DNA of 64,000 nucleotides from an uncultured Lactobacillus sp. (GTDB taxonomy: Bacteria > Bacillota > Bacilli > Lactobacillales > Lactobacillaceae). Under the pieces are notes generated by a model that was not told where the DNA came from, did not search any database, and saw nothing but the letters and a program-made list of their open reading frames with translations. Where the stretch lies: contig NZ_CAJURR010000002.1 of assembly GCF_910589175.1 (NCBI RefSeq), positions 57,920-121,919 of the forward strand, given 5' to 3'. The translations under genes were made by a program, and so were the position numbers. Positions 40,237 to 48,114 of this stretch are shown one piece after another (the stretch's first letter is position 1; every line of letters starts with the position of its first letter).

Positions 40237-40869
40237 CTAAAATGGTAAATCTTTATCACTTAAAGTTTGTGTACCTTCATTAGTTGGAAAGGGATCTTGC
40301 CCGCCTGCTGTTGCTGGATTGCTTTCTGCTAATTGTTGTTGCATTGCAGCTTGAAGTGGGTATTTAGTTTGATACCAACCAATGTAAGCAGGTTTTGTTG
40401 CACCTTTTTTGAAGTAAATAGGTGTTGATTCGTTCCGTTTTTGTTTTTGACCTTGGTATTCATTTTCTCTGATTGTTACAGATGCACGAATTGGTTTATT
40501 AAATAGGGCGTTCATGTATTCTTGAATTGAATTGAAATTAATTGCTGGTAAACCTGCGACTTTAGCAATGTGGTTTAATACTTTTGGATCATACTTGCCA
40601 CTGTCATTACCTGCATCATCTTTCAAAGTCCAAACTGAAACAAATAAGTGACGACCATGTTGTGTTGCATTGGTCTTTGCTAATTCAGGTACTCTATCTA
40701 AATCCTTACGTACTACTAGATCAAAATTCATGAATTCGTGTGGATTATTACCTTGGGTTGCTCTAACTTCCACAGATTTGATAATCATTTCGTAAGTACC
40801 TGCTGGAAGTGGTGTGTTTTCTGTCTTGTAATTAACGTTATCTGGGTTAAAATCTAAAAATCCTGCCAT
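40237..40869 (-). CDS. DUF669 family protein, likely single-strand DNA-binding
   Basis: This 210-aa protein has the DUF669 start (MAGFLDFNPDNVNYKTENTP; PLPAGTYEMIIKSVEVRAT) and FMNFDLVVRKD typical of the family, which replaces SSB in many phages. The C-terminus ends SDKDLPF, an acidic tip like that of bacterial SSB used to recruit partners. It lies with the Sak4-like ATPase, helicase and primase, consistent with recombination or replication. Confidence 0.88.
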   Translation of the reverse strand: MAGFLDFNPDNVNYKTENTPLPAGTYEMIIKSVEVRATQGNNPHEFMNFDLVVRKDLDRVPELAKTNATQHGRHLFVSVWTLKDDAGNDSGKYDPKVLNHIAKVAGLPAINFNSIQEYMNALFNKPIRASVTIRENEYQGQKQKRNESTPIYFKKGATKPAYIGWYQTKYPLQAAMQQQLAESNPATAGGQDPFPTNEGTQTLSDKDLPF

Positions 40870-40872
40870 TGT

Positions 40873-41220
40873 TTATTTCTCCTTATTTTCTCTATATGTA
40901 ACAATTGCTGTAATATCATCTGCTGTTGCACTAAAATGTTCTATTTTGATAACATCGTGGTTTTTAACAAAATCATTAACTTTCGAATCATCTGCAACAT
41001 ATTCAAAAGTCTTTTGTTTAATTGTGTTTGGCTCTTCATACATGACTAATACATTTTCCTCAAATTCCCCTGTTGATCCCATTTGATCGCTTGCCGCAAG
41101 AGCAAGAGCAGTTTGATATTTAATGTCTATTACTTCTTTATTTTTAATGAATCTGTTGATCTGATTTTCAAACTCTTGTTTATCTTCGGGTCCAATACGA
41201 TTAAATATTTTTACTTTCAT
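40873..41220 (-). CDS. Tandem Cse60-like protein
   Basis: This 115-aa protein consists of two Cse60-like units: residues 1-63 (MKVKIFNRIGPEDKQEFENQ; FIKNKEVIDIKYQ; VLVMYEE) and about 64-115 (TFEYVADDSKVNDFVKNHDV; IKIEHFS; AIVTYRE). The single-domain relative is at 34309. The function of the family is unknown; here it lies among replication genes. Overlaps the helicase by four bases. Confidence 0.7.
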   Translation of the reverse strand: MKVKIFNRIGPEDKQEFENQINRFIKNKEVIDIKYQTALALAASDQMGSTGEFEENVLVMYEEPNTIKQKTFEYVADDSKVNDFVKNHDVIKIEHFSATADDITAIVTYRENKEK

Positions 41221-42590
41221 TTTTTCTTAATTAATCCTTTTGCCTTTGCTCTGTGCCAAGCCCAGCCTGGTTTGTGTCCCATAGCTTTACCGTAAATTGC
41301 AAACTCTTTGAAAGAAGTAAAAGTACTAGGATCACGTAATAGTAATTCCTTTTCTTTCTTTTTACGCTCTCGCATTTCTTTTGCATCAAGGTTGATCTTT
41401 TCAAGCTCGGCTCTCTTGTCTTCTGCTAATTTTCTAAATTCAGCTTCAAAACTATAACCGCATAGTGGGCATTCATGATAGCTTGCCATAATTACTCCAA
41501 AACAATTAGGACAAGTTTTAATGGCTATTCCATCACTTCCACCCTCTCTTTGTGGGTGTTTAGAACGGTCTTCTAGCGTCCATGTTCTATCCATATCTGG
41601 TAAGCCAAAACGGGTATAGTTAGCAACTTGGTCGATTATTATTGCTTGCTTATCTGGCTGATATCTCATACATCTCATAGATTGTTGAATGAATAAAGAT
41701 AAAGATTGCGTAGGTCGTAACATTATTACTGTTTCACAATCTGGGACATCTACTCCTTCACCATAAAGTTCAGCATTTACAAGAATTTTTATTTTTCCCT
41801 CTCTAAAATCTTGCATTGCTTGATCTCTATCCTCTTTTTTTGTTTTTCCGTCTACTTCTTTTGCTGGGATGTCATTCTTGTTAAATTCTTTTGCAATTTG
41901 TTGGCAAGAATGAACACTATAAGAATAGATAATTGCCTTAGTGTTATTAGCGAACTTACGGTAACTTTGTATAACATCTCCATATACAATATTTTTACCC
42001 GCATTTTCTATAGACTTGTGTGTATAGTCCCCAGTTGATGATTTCTTCAACTTAGTTTGATCTATCAGATTTACGGAGTAATAAGTATAGGGTGCCAAAT
42101 AATTATTTTCTATGAGCCATGATATTTTTGGTCCTAGTACTAAATCATCATAGATATCTTTAAAACCTTTCCCTGATAATCTAACTGGGGTGGCTGTAAA
42201 TCCTAAAACATGTGCATTCTTAAAATGATTAAAAATTTTCTCATACGTTTTTGCCAAGCTATGATGAGCTTCATCTACCAATATATAATTGGGGTTTGCA
42301 AGCTTTTCTAATCTTCTTGATGCCGTTTGTACCATATAAATTTCGCACAAATTCATATTTACTCCCCATGAAGAAAAAGTATTTTTTATTTGTTTCACTA
42401 ATTCTCTTCGATGAACAACAAATAATACTCTTTCACCATTACTGGTAATTCTTTTCGCTAATTCGGCCATTGTTATAGACTTTCCAGAGCCAGCTGGCGA
42501 TTGAATTAAAACGTTTTTATGACCGTGCTTAAGAGATAATCGTAAATCATCAATTAATTTTTTCTGATAATTTCTAACGGGCATGACCAT
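41217..42590 (-). CDS. SF2 DNA helicase (DEAD/DEAH family)
   Basis: This 457-aa ATP-dependent helicase has Walker A IQSPAGSGKSIT (about residue 28), DEAH box ILVDEAHHS (about 105), SAT-like motif LGFTATPVRLSG (about 132), motif V ILVNAELYGEGVDVPD (about 270), and motif VI FIQQSMRCMRY (about 303). A zinc finger with two CPxC pairs near 363-385 and a charged tail follow. Phage versions act in replication or recombination. Start ATG 42590 has SD AAGGAA. Confidence 0.92.
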   Translation of the reverse strand: MVMPVRNYQKKLIDDLRLSLKHGHKNVLIQSPAGSGKSITMAELAKRITSNGERVLFVVHRRELVKQIKNTFSSWGVNMNLCEIYMVQTASRRLEKLANPNYILVDEAHHSLAKTYEKIFNHFKNAHVLGFTATPVRLSGKGFKDIYDDLVLGPKISWLIENNYLAPYTYYSVNLIDQTKLKKSSTGDYTHKSIENAGKNIVYGDVIQSYRKFANNTKAIIYSYSVHSCQQIAKEFNKNDIPAKEVDGKTKKEDRDQAMQDFREGKIKILVNAELYGEGVDVPDCETVIMLRPTQSLSLFIQQSMRCMRYQPDKQAIIIDQVANYTRFGLPDMDRTWTLEDRSKHPQREGGSDGIAIKTCPNCFGVIMASYHECPLCGYSFEAEFRKLAEDKRAELEKINLDAKEMRERKKKEKELLLRDPSTFTSFKEFAIYGKAMGHKPGWAWHRAKAKGLIKKK

Positions 42591-43140
42591 AGTTTCCTTT
42601 TCTAGTAGGAATTGTGACTGCTTCTATAGGATCCCAGCCTCTTTTTATTCTTGAACTGGCTGTTGCCATTGGTACGCCATAAATTTTTTCCCATTGAGTT
42701 AAATTTTTAGTTTCGCCATCAATGGTGACATTCACATAATGTCTATCTGGAGTTTCAAGAGCTTTTTTTGGTGACATACCTTCATTTACACGTTTACGGA
42801 TTGTGGTGTAGCTAAACTTACTTTTATCAGCCCATTCTGCAATTGTTTTGCCCTTTATAATGTGGTTATTTCTTCTATTATTTTGTTGAATTTTTTGGCT
42901 TACCCATCTGCAATTTGATGGTTCATAATTACCATTTACATTTATGCGATCAAGAGTTAGCCCTTTTTCATATCCATGATTGTTTGCCCAATTATAAAAA
43001 GACCAAAAATTGTTTTTCCATTCAGAACAAACTGATATTCCTCTAGCTCCATATGTTTTAAATTTATGATTATTAGGATTACAGCAACGTTGTTTCATGC
43101 CATTCCATACTCCATACAACGGAATATCTTTTACTCTCAT
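42574..43140 (-). CDS. HNH/AP2-type homing endonuclease-like protein
   Basis: This 188-aa protein has YGVWNGMKQRCCNPNNHKFK, then YGARGISVCSEW and GLTLDRINVNGNYEPSNCRW, the zinc/HNH core common in free-standing phage endonucleases. The second half contains repeats with an HTH (IAEWADKSKFSYTTIRKRVN; WEKIYGVPMATASSRIKRGW), typical of NUMOD DNA-binding regions. It overlaps genes on both sides and is likely a mobile intergenic endonuclease. Confidence 0.85.
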   Translation of the reverse strand: MRVKDIPLYGVWNGMKQRCCNPNNHKFKTYGARGISVCSEWKNNFWSFYNWANNHGYEKGLTLDRINVNGNYEPSNCRWVSQKIQQNNRRNNHIIKGKTIAEWADKSKFSYTTIRKRVNEGMSPKKALETPDRHYVNVTIDGETKNLTQWEKIYGVPMATASSRIKRGWDPIEAVTIPTRKGNYGHAR

Positions 43141-43808
43141 TTATCTTGCACCTCGAAGAATTCTTCTACTTTGCTGCCATTTCGATTGTCTAAGCGATTT
43201 TTTGCGTATGTATCAATACTTCCTTGCATGATTAATCCACGCTCTCCTGACTGTGGTTTTTGAACCATGCGGGCGACAACGTCACAGTTTCCCATAATGT
43301 AATCTCTAGGACTGTAACGAATATCTGGTCCGTATTGCATAAACTCTTGCCCACTTGGATCGGTAATCTTATTTTGTGCTTCCCAAGCAGTAACCAAAAT
43401 ATTGATATTCCATCTAAATACATAGGCAATAAATCTAGTTAAATAAGTATTCCATTCTCCATAATCGGATTGCTTGTTATCCAAACCACTTTTAGTGTTT
43501 CTGGCACGCTCAACAAAAAATAGCTTTTGTAAGTTACTTACATTGTCGATCACTAAATTGTCATATTCTTCAGGCTTAAAAGTTGTAGTAAATTCATTTA
43601 AATCTGTGATTGGTTCTTGTGGATCAATTGACCAGATATCATTTTTGCCTTTCCAAAAATCAATTCTGTGGAAGCTATCATCTAAGCTAAGTAGGTAAGT
43701 TTTTCCCTTAAGATATTTACTAAGGGTTGTTTTACCCACACCTGGAACTCCATATATAAGCCAGCGATATTTAGTACCGTGATCTTCATCCCATTTAAAT
43801 GCTGGCAT
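43137..43808 (-). CDS. AAA_24 ATPase, Sak4-like recombinase
   Basis: This 223-aa protein has Walker A YGVPGVGKTTLSK (about residue 20) and Walker B-like LVIDNVSNLQK (about 85), with RFIAYVFRWNINILVTAWE (about 132) and a C-terminal LDNRNGSKVEEFFEV. It matches the AAA_24/Sak4 type of RecA-like proteins, which promote single-strand annealing with a phage SSB (here perhaps the DUF669 protein). Confidence 0.85.
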   Translation of the reverse strand: MPAFKWDEDHGTKYRWLIYGVPGVGKTTLSKYLKGKTYLLSLDDSFHRIDFWKGKNDIWSIDPQEPITDLNEFTTTFKPEEYDNLVIDNVSNLQKLFFVERARNTKSGLDNKQSDYGEWNTYLTRFIAYVFRWNINILVTAWEAQNKITDPSGQEFMQYGPDIRYSPRDYIMGNCDVVARMVQKPQSGERGLIMQGSIDTYAKNRLDNRNGSKVEEFFEVQDK

Positions 43809-44035
43809 TAGTAAATTCCTCTCGATAGGGCATCAATGATTCTTTCTTGAATTTCTTCTTTAAATTTTTGAACTGTTTCCTGTCTGTATTTCTTCCATTC
43901 ATCAAGGTTCGTAATCCTAATCACAATTTCTTGACCTAAGCCCAACTTTTCCGCGGTGTCTTCGAGGTCTCTCCACTTTTTATCAAATTCTTTTTCTGCT
44001 TTCATATTAATAGCTTCTATAGTCCAATTTTCCAT
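43808..44035 (-). CDS. Small charged early protein (75 aa)
   Basis: A helical, strongly charged protein beginning MENWTIEAINMKAEKEFDKK and ending RIIDALSRGIY. It shares one base with the start of the Sak4-like gene and is coupled to it. No family known to me; could be a partner of the ATPase. Confidence 0.6.
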   Translation of the reverse strand: MENWTIEAINMKAEKEFDKKWRDLEDTAEKLGLGQEIVIRITNLDEWKKYRQETVQKFKEEIQERIIDALSRGIY

Positions 44036-44037
44036 TT

Positions 44038-44295
44038 TTATTTACCTACCTTTTGTTTCATCGCTAATCTACGTAATTTATGAATTGCTTCATCGTAAAT
44101 TACTTTAATCGTGACAATAAATTGTTCTTCTGGTTTACCTAAAAAACTATCTGAATAATCAGGTTGTTTACGTTTTAACCATCTTTCAGCTTTATCATAA
44201 GTACCTTGCTTAAGCGCTTCTTCAACTAATTTGTCAGGCCATTCATTGATAGCTTGTTCGGTATCATATTGCCATTTTTGAAATTCATCTAACAT
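44038..44295 (-). CDS. Small early protein (85 aa)
   Basis: A helical acidic/basic protein (MLDEFQKWQYDTEQAINEWP; KAERWLKRKQPDY). It overlaps the next gene upstream by seven bases. No recognised domain. Confidence 0.6.
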   Translation of the reverse strand: MLDEFQKWQYDTEQAINEWPDKLVEEALKQGTYDKAERWLKRKQPDYSDSFLGKPEEQFIVTIKVIYDEAIHKLRRLAMKQKVGK

Positions 44296-44627
44296 AGACT
44301 TAAATCCTCACAATGGTAACTACTTTCTACAAGGGATTGACAAAAATCTTCAATACTGTCGGTACTGGACGTACAGAACTCTTCAAAAAAGTCATGTGGA
44401 TTAGTATCCAATTCTTCCATTAAATGGTTGTTACCGATAATAGCTTGACGATTATTAAGTAAATCTCTGAAATCATGAAAATCAGTTCCGTTTTCTGATC
44501 CAACATAATAGACACAATTACCAATTTGAACTAGCCAAACATCTGAACCTTCAAAATCTCGTCTTCGTTCAAAACCATTTTCGTCATGAATTGTTTCTAG
44601 TAGCTCTTTGCCTGTTTTAACTTCCAC
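44289..44627 (-). CDS. Acidic early protein (112 aa)
   Basis: This strongly acidic protein (GSDVWLVQIGNCVYYVGSEN; FFEEFCTSSTDSIEDFCQSL) has no family I recognise. High negative charge in an early protein could suggest DNA mimicry, but there is nothing else to support that. It overlaps the 49-aa gene upstream by 31 bases. Confidence 0.6.
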   Translation of the reverse strand: MEVKTGKELLETIHDENGFERRRDFEGSDVWLVQIGNCVYYVGSENGTDFHDFRDLLNNRQAIIGNNHLMEELDTNPHDFFEEFCTSSTDSIEDFCQSLVESSYHCEDLSLC

Positions 44628-44746
44628 GGTTCACACTTCTCTCTATATTTGTAGTACGCATTGCTACATAATAGCTTTGCTTCATTGCTTTCTTTTAAAG
44701 GATTACTATGTTTAAGTCCTTGCAATAATTCAGTTATGCGTTTCAT
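44597..44746 (-). CDS. Small early protein (49 aa)
   Basis: The frame starts MKRITELLQGLKHSNPLKES and ends with CEPWKLKQAKSY. Perfect SD AAAGGAG lies four bases from ATG 44746. Two cysteines are present. It overlaps the next gene in another frame by 31 bases. No family recognised. Confidence 0.65.
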   Translation of the reverse strand: MKRITELLQGLKHSNPLKESNEAKLLCSNAYYKYREKCEPWKLKQAKSY

Positions 44747-44756
44747 TTATTCTCCT

Positions 44757-44906
44757 TTAAATGTTCGGGAATACTGCGGTAAACATTGTAAATACAATTG
44801 CTACCAATGCTGTACATGCAGTACTCAAAGTTAAAATCTCTGTTTCTCTTACTGTTAATTGAGTGCCCATAAATTCGTTAATTTTTGAATTGATCCACTT
44901 GCTCAT
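44757..44906 (-). CDS. Small single-span membrane protein (49 aa)
   Basis: A polar N-terminus (MSKWINSKINEFMGTQLTVR) leads to one transmembrane segment (TLSTACTALVAIVFTMFTAV). SD AGGAG is present before ATG 44906. Part of the early operon; unknown role. Confidence 0.65.
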   Translation of the reverse strand: MSKWINSKINEFMGTQLTVRETEILTLSTACTALVAIVFTMFTAVFPNI

Positions 44907-44915
44907 AATTGACTC

Positions 44916-45131
44916 CTAAACTAAACCAAAACGTTCATCATAAATTTGCTTAGATTTCCACTCTAGGAACTCTTCAAATCTTTTAGCCTTAACGTGACAT
45001 CTTCGTTGGCTTTCCATTATAATTGCATCTTTATACGGTGAAATTTGACATTCCTCGCGTCTTCTACGCCATGTTGAGTATGACCAGTCGTATTTCTTTT
45101 GAACTTCTTTTGGCGTTAAAATTTCGCTCAT
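44916..45131 (-). CDS. Winged-helix/excisionase-like DNA-binding protein
   Basis: From ATG 45131 (SD GAGGTG) this 71-aa protein reads MSEILTPKEVQKKYDWSYST then WRRRREECQISPYKD and ends in a basic helix. The pattern resembles excisionase or MerR-like helix-turn-helix proteins. Whether it is the Xis of this phage cannot be told; its distance from int weakens the idea. Confidence 0.6.
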   Translation of the reverse strand: MSEILTPKEVQKKYDWSYSTWRRRREECQISPYKDAIIMESQRRCHVKAKRFEEFLEWKSKQIYDERFGLV

Positions 45132-45142
45132 TTTAAGCACCT

Positions 45143-45331
45143 CTAAATCTTAAAATCCTTGATAATACTTAAAATAAATTGATTACTCTTTGGGCTTTGA
45201 ATTCGTCCTGAAATGTAATCTGTTGCTTCTTGTCGACTCAAGCCATATACCTTTGCTAAATCGGCAATACTAATAGAATTTTCTTTAATATACTTTTTTA
45301 CTAATTCTCGTCCTGGCATTGTTGATGGCAT
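45143..45331 (-). CDS. Small XRE-like DNA-binding protein
   Basis: This 62-aa protein (MPSTMPGRELVKKYIKENSI; IADLAKVYGLSRQEATDYIS) has a helix-turn-helix. ATG 45331 lies six bases after GAGGTG; a GTG at 45340 is possible. Lies between the 49-aa gene and the excisionase-like gene. Possible early regulator. Confidence 0.65.
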   Translation of the reverse strand: MPSTMPGRELVKKYIKENSISIADLAKVYGLSRQEATDYISGRIQSPKSNQFILSIIKDFKI

Positions 45332-45348
45332 TCTATTCACCTCACTCT

Positions 45349-45498
45349 TTAAAGTTCCTTACTATTAAATTTTTCAATTGCATTTATCAAGTTATGCATT
45401 ACATGCGCATATCGTTTTAATTCATCTTTATTTCCACTTTGCTCTAACTTATCTAGTGTTAATCTTGCATCGTGAAATAATAGCTCTCTAATTTCCAT
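45349..45498 (-). CDS. Small helical early protein (49 aa)
   Basis: The frame starts MEIRELLFHDARLTLDKLEQ and ends NLINAIEKFNSKEL. Its ATG overlaps the rha stop codon (TAATG), so it is translationally coupled. Helical throughout; no family recognised. Confidence 0.62.
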   Translation of the reverse strand: MEIRELLFHDARLTLDKLEQSGNKDELKRYAHVMHNLINAIEKFNSKEL

Positions 45499-46205
45499 TA
45501 CTTAACCAAAAATCCGTATTGTTCAATCTGTTTAATTGCTGCATCAGTGTAAAGCCATTCTGGAAAATCACCGTTTTGAATCCACTTACCAAACCTATTA
45601 CTTTCGGGAACTGGAGCTTGCAGCTTTAACTTTTGCGCCATCTGCTCAATTCCCCAGCCATTAGTCCCAAAGATCTTGCCTAATTCATTTGCTGTGTGGA
45701 AGTTCTTAGGTTCAGTCTCTCTTGCTTCACTTGGTTCGCCAATCAGATCATTTGCAATTTGAGTTAGCAAGTCTTGCTGCTTTCTTGTGTCTTTCATAGA
45801 TTTAGCAACTCGATAAAGTAAGCTTGCTTTTCTCGTCTTAGCGTTCTGTCTAGAAATCTCAATGCGTTCTTTTTGCATTAACTTTGGACGTTCACTTTGA
45901 TTTCTAATTTGCTGTTCCATTTTGTTGAAGGCTTGAATATATTTGAGTTTGAAATCTAAGACTTTCTTACCTGTAAAACTCATAGCCAGTAATGTGAAAC
46001 CGTCACGGTTCATATAGATCATTGGATACTCTTTACCACGATTTACATAGGTACTTTCAACAAACATTTTTTTCGTGGCCGAATTTTCGGCCGCCAAATT
46101 TCTTGCTGTTTCCAATACATGTTTATGTTTCTTATCGAAAGATTCCGCCACTTTCAAACTATCTGTCACAGCTTGACGATCTTTCATAATTACTAAATTG
46201 TTCAA
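45498..46205 (-). CDS. rha: Rha-family antirepressor/regulator
   Basis: This 235-aa protein has the phage_pRha domain (NNLVIMKDRQAVTDSLKVAE; HKHVLETARNLAAENS; YPMIYMNRDGFTLLAMSFTG) at residues 1-95 and a C-terminal DNA-binding domain (FHTANELGKIFGTNGWGIEQ, about 165 on). I use TTG 46205, which has SD GAGGTG at eight bases and gives the usual N-terminus. Such proteins regulate the lysis-lysogeny choice or early genes. Confidence 0.88.
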   Translation of the reverse strand: MNNLVIMKDRQAVTDSLKVAESFDKKHKHVLETARNLAAENSATKKMFVESTYVNRGKEYPMIYMNRDGFTLLAMSFTGKKVLDFKLKYIQAFNKMEQQIRNQSERPKLMQKERIEISRQNAKTRKASLLYRVAKSMKDTRKQQDLLTQIANDLIGEPSEARETEPKNFHTANELGKIFGTNGWGIEQMAQKLKLQAPVPESNRFGKWIQNGDFPEWLYTDAAIKQIEQYGFLVK

Positions 46206-46238
46206 AGTTGTTTCACCTCGTTTTCTGTCTTGCAATTG

Positions 46239-46391
46239 TTAAATAAGCAATAGATAGCTAATACACGTTATAATTCCGATAAAAATGTAATAGGGTAATC
46301 CAAGTGCAGCTCCAGTTATTCTTTTAAAAACTAATTGATCTAATGAAATAACAATAATATCTGCTATTAAAATCCAGGTAAATTGTGTCAT
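46239..46391 (-). CDS. Small two-span membrane protein (50 aa)
   Basis: The frame starts MTQFTWILIADIIVISLDQL and has a second hydrophobic stretch (YYIFIGIITCISYLLLI). AAGGA lies ten bases before ATG 46391. It lies between rha and the 100-aa gene. No family recognised. Confidence 0.6.
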   Translation of the reverse strand: MTQFTWILIADIIVISLDQLVFKRITGAALGLPYYIFIGIITCISYLLLI

Positions 46392-46404
46392 GTTCTTGAA
46401 TTCC

Positions 46405-46707
46405 TTATTTTAAAAAATCTTTTTCAGAGCTATTTAGCAGATAAACGCCATCATAAGTAATAGATTTATCTCGATTTTTATATTTCCGTCTTAATTCGAA
46501 TTCCTTATACAAACCTACTGGAATTTCAGTTAAAACTTTTCGATTAATCAGTTCTTGAAGTAACTTTTGAGAACTGATTTTTTCAATTGTTTTATCAGTG
46601 CTCCTAGATACACCTGAACAATGAGCTAAATAGTTATCATAGGATTTTACAAACTCTTTAAATGATATTGGCTCACTGAAAGTCATTCCTTCAAATGGAT
46701 CTTTCAT
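46405..46707 (-). CDS. Early protein downstream of cro (100 aa)
   Basis: A soluble protein (MKDPFEGMTFSEPISFKEFV; SQKLLQELINRKVLTEIPVG) overlapping the cro-like gene by four bases. No domain recognised. It is co-transcribed as the second gene of the leftward early operon. Confidence 0.62.
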   Translation of the reverse strand: MKDPFEGMTFSEPISFKEFVKSYDNYLAHCSGVSRSTDKTIEKISSQKLLQELINRKVLTEIPVGLYKEFELRRKYKNRDKSITYDGVYLLNSSEKDFLK

Positions 46708-46904
46708 TGTTTTTTGTCTCCTCTCAACTCGTCAAGACTGACATGCAATGCATCAGCAATCTTGCACATGTTTCTAAAGCTAGGCTCATAGTGCTTATAT
46801 CTGTAGTTCTGAATAGTTTCATAATTAACTCCAGACATTGTTGATAGTTTGCGCGACGATATTTTTCTATTCTTTAATATTTGATTTATCTTTTGCCACG
46901 ACAT
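46704..46904 (-). CDS. cro: Cro-like XRE repressor
   Basis: This 66-aa protein is a helix-turn-helix domain: KINQILKNRKISSRKLSTMS and GVNYETIQNYRYKHYEPSFR, ending DALHVSLDELRGD. It is the first gene of the leftward early operon; a perfect palindrome lies 63 bases upstream of its start (46967-46980). Position and size fit Cro. Confidence 0.85.
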   Translation of the reverse strand: MSWQKINQILKNRKISSRKLSTMSGVNYETIQNYRYKHYEPSFRNMCKIADALHVSLDELRGDKKQ

Positions 46905-46966
46905 GTAGTGTCAACTCCTTTATTTTTAGTGGCTTATCTGCCATATATTGTGCTATTATGGAGATA

Positions 46967-46980
46967 TTCTATATATAGAA
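46967..46980. promoter_or_regulatory. Perfect palindrome between cro and the DUF4145 gene
   Basis: TTCTATATATAGAA is a perfect 14-bp palindrome between two divergent starts (46904 minus, 46993 plus). It is a natural operator for a dimeric repressor such as Cro. TATTAT at 46954-46959 may be the -10 of a rightward promoter. Confidence 0.55.
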
Positions 46981-46992
46981 AGGCTTGAAAAA

Positions 46993-47701
46993 ATGGAATA
47001 TAGATCTCAAATAATGAGTTTGGGATATTCAAATTACTATCAGTCAACTTATTTAATTCCCGATCTTTGTCCAAGGTGTAATCGATCTAATAATCCAATT
47101 ACCAAACTAATTGGAAGTAAGGAATATTCGGATGGTAGAGTCTGCTTTTTGGTTCATCATTGTTCTAGCTGCAATTTAGATCACTATTCTTTGCAGTTGA
47201 TAAGTCCAGATAGAAGCGGTAATGAAACCAAACTATGGGCACTTCATCCAAGCAATAATCTAAAAGTTTTTTTCAGAAAATTTGCTTAAATTTTCTCCGC
47301 GGTTCGTTGATCTCTATCATCAAGCTGAAACAGCTGAAAATGCTGGCAACTTTGATCTAGCTGGTATGGGCTATAGAGCTGCCGAAGAAGTATTAATAAA
47401 AGATTTCGCCTTAGCTTTCTCTGGCGAATCTAAGGAAAAAATCGCTAAGTTAAAACTTAATGATGCAATTTCACACTATTTCAAAGCCGATGAAGCAAGT
47501 CTAATTTCCACTGATGTAGTTAGAATTAACGGTAATGACTTTACTCACTGGGATAGACCCCAAGGATTTGATTTAAAAGCCCAGCTAGAACAAATTAAGC
47601 AATATTTAAATATCTATATAACTCGCGTTGACTATCATTTGATGATTAAAAATCCGCCTGTGACTCGTAATAAAAATCATGATTCTAAATCAAATAAATG
47701 A
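46993..47701 (+). pseudogene. DUF4145 (HEPN-like) protein gene with frameshift
   Basis: From ATG 46993 (SD GAAAGG) the first frame encodes a zinc-binding half (CPRCNRSNN; HHCSSCNL; LWALHPSNN) and stops at 47289. A +1 frame from about 47282 continues with FSPRFVDLYHQAETAENAGN, GMGYRAAEEVLIKDFALAF and RINGNDFTHWDRP, the DUF4145 core. Deleting one T from the T7 run at 47267-47273 joins both into one protein of about 235 aa. Zinc ribbon plus DUF4145 is a known combination. It is either a frameshift mutation or slippage-dependent. Possible HEPN-type defence role. Confidence 0.75.
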
Positions 47702-48114
47702 TTCCCATCAAAGTTCCAATAAGATGTAACTATTCTTACTGGATCTTTTTTTGTTCCTAAGCCTTTTCTATATTGAATTTTTATTACTTTTTCTATCTCA
47801 AAATTATCAATTACCTTTTCTTGTAAATTCTTAGCTGTTTCTACTTGTTGCTTGAGATTTCTATTTTCATCAAATAGTTTTTGAAAAAGCTTGAAATCTT
47901 TTTCTTCCATCACTCTCCTATCACTGTTTATTAGCAATACTTCGTAATCGACATCTAACACATCAGCTACTTTTCTAAGTGTGGAAATCTTAGGCTCAAT
48001 AGTTGACCAACGATAGATTGCGTTTTCGCCAACACCAGCTTCTCGTGCGACGTCCTTTATGGTTTTGCCTCGCGCTTCTGCCAGTTGCTGGATATTTTTA
48101 ACTAACTTATTCAT
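47677..48114 (-). CDS. XRE-family regulator with coiled-coil tail
   Basis: This 145-aa protein has an N-terminal helix-turn-helix (KTIKDVAREAGVGENAIYRW, about 17-36; TLRKVADVLDVDYEVLLI) and a coiled coil (KLFQKLFDENRNLKQQVETA), then a beta-rich end. The recognition segment EAGVGENAIYRW is nearly the same as EAGLGKNAIYKW in the CI-like protein transcribed divergently, so both may bind the same operators. Convergent overlap of 25 bases with the DUF4145 remnant. Confidence 0.82.
   Translation of the reverse strand: MNKLVKNIQQLAEARGKTIKDVAREAGVGENAIYRWSTIEPKISTLRKVADVLDVDYEVLLINSDRRVMEEKDFKLFQKLFDENRNLKQQVETAKNLQEKVIDNFEIEKVIKIQYRKGLGTKKDPVRIVTSYWNFDGNHLFDLES

Noticed and set aside
44289..44627. 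Anti-restriction or DNA-mimic protein
   Set aside because: The protein is acidic, but charge alone does not support this; no family motif was seen.
46954..47289. -1 programmed frameshift at A AAA TTT near the end of the DUF4145 first frame
   Set aside because: The heptamer at about 47277-47283 is in frame, but the continuing frame is +1, not -1, so this slip does not join the two halves.
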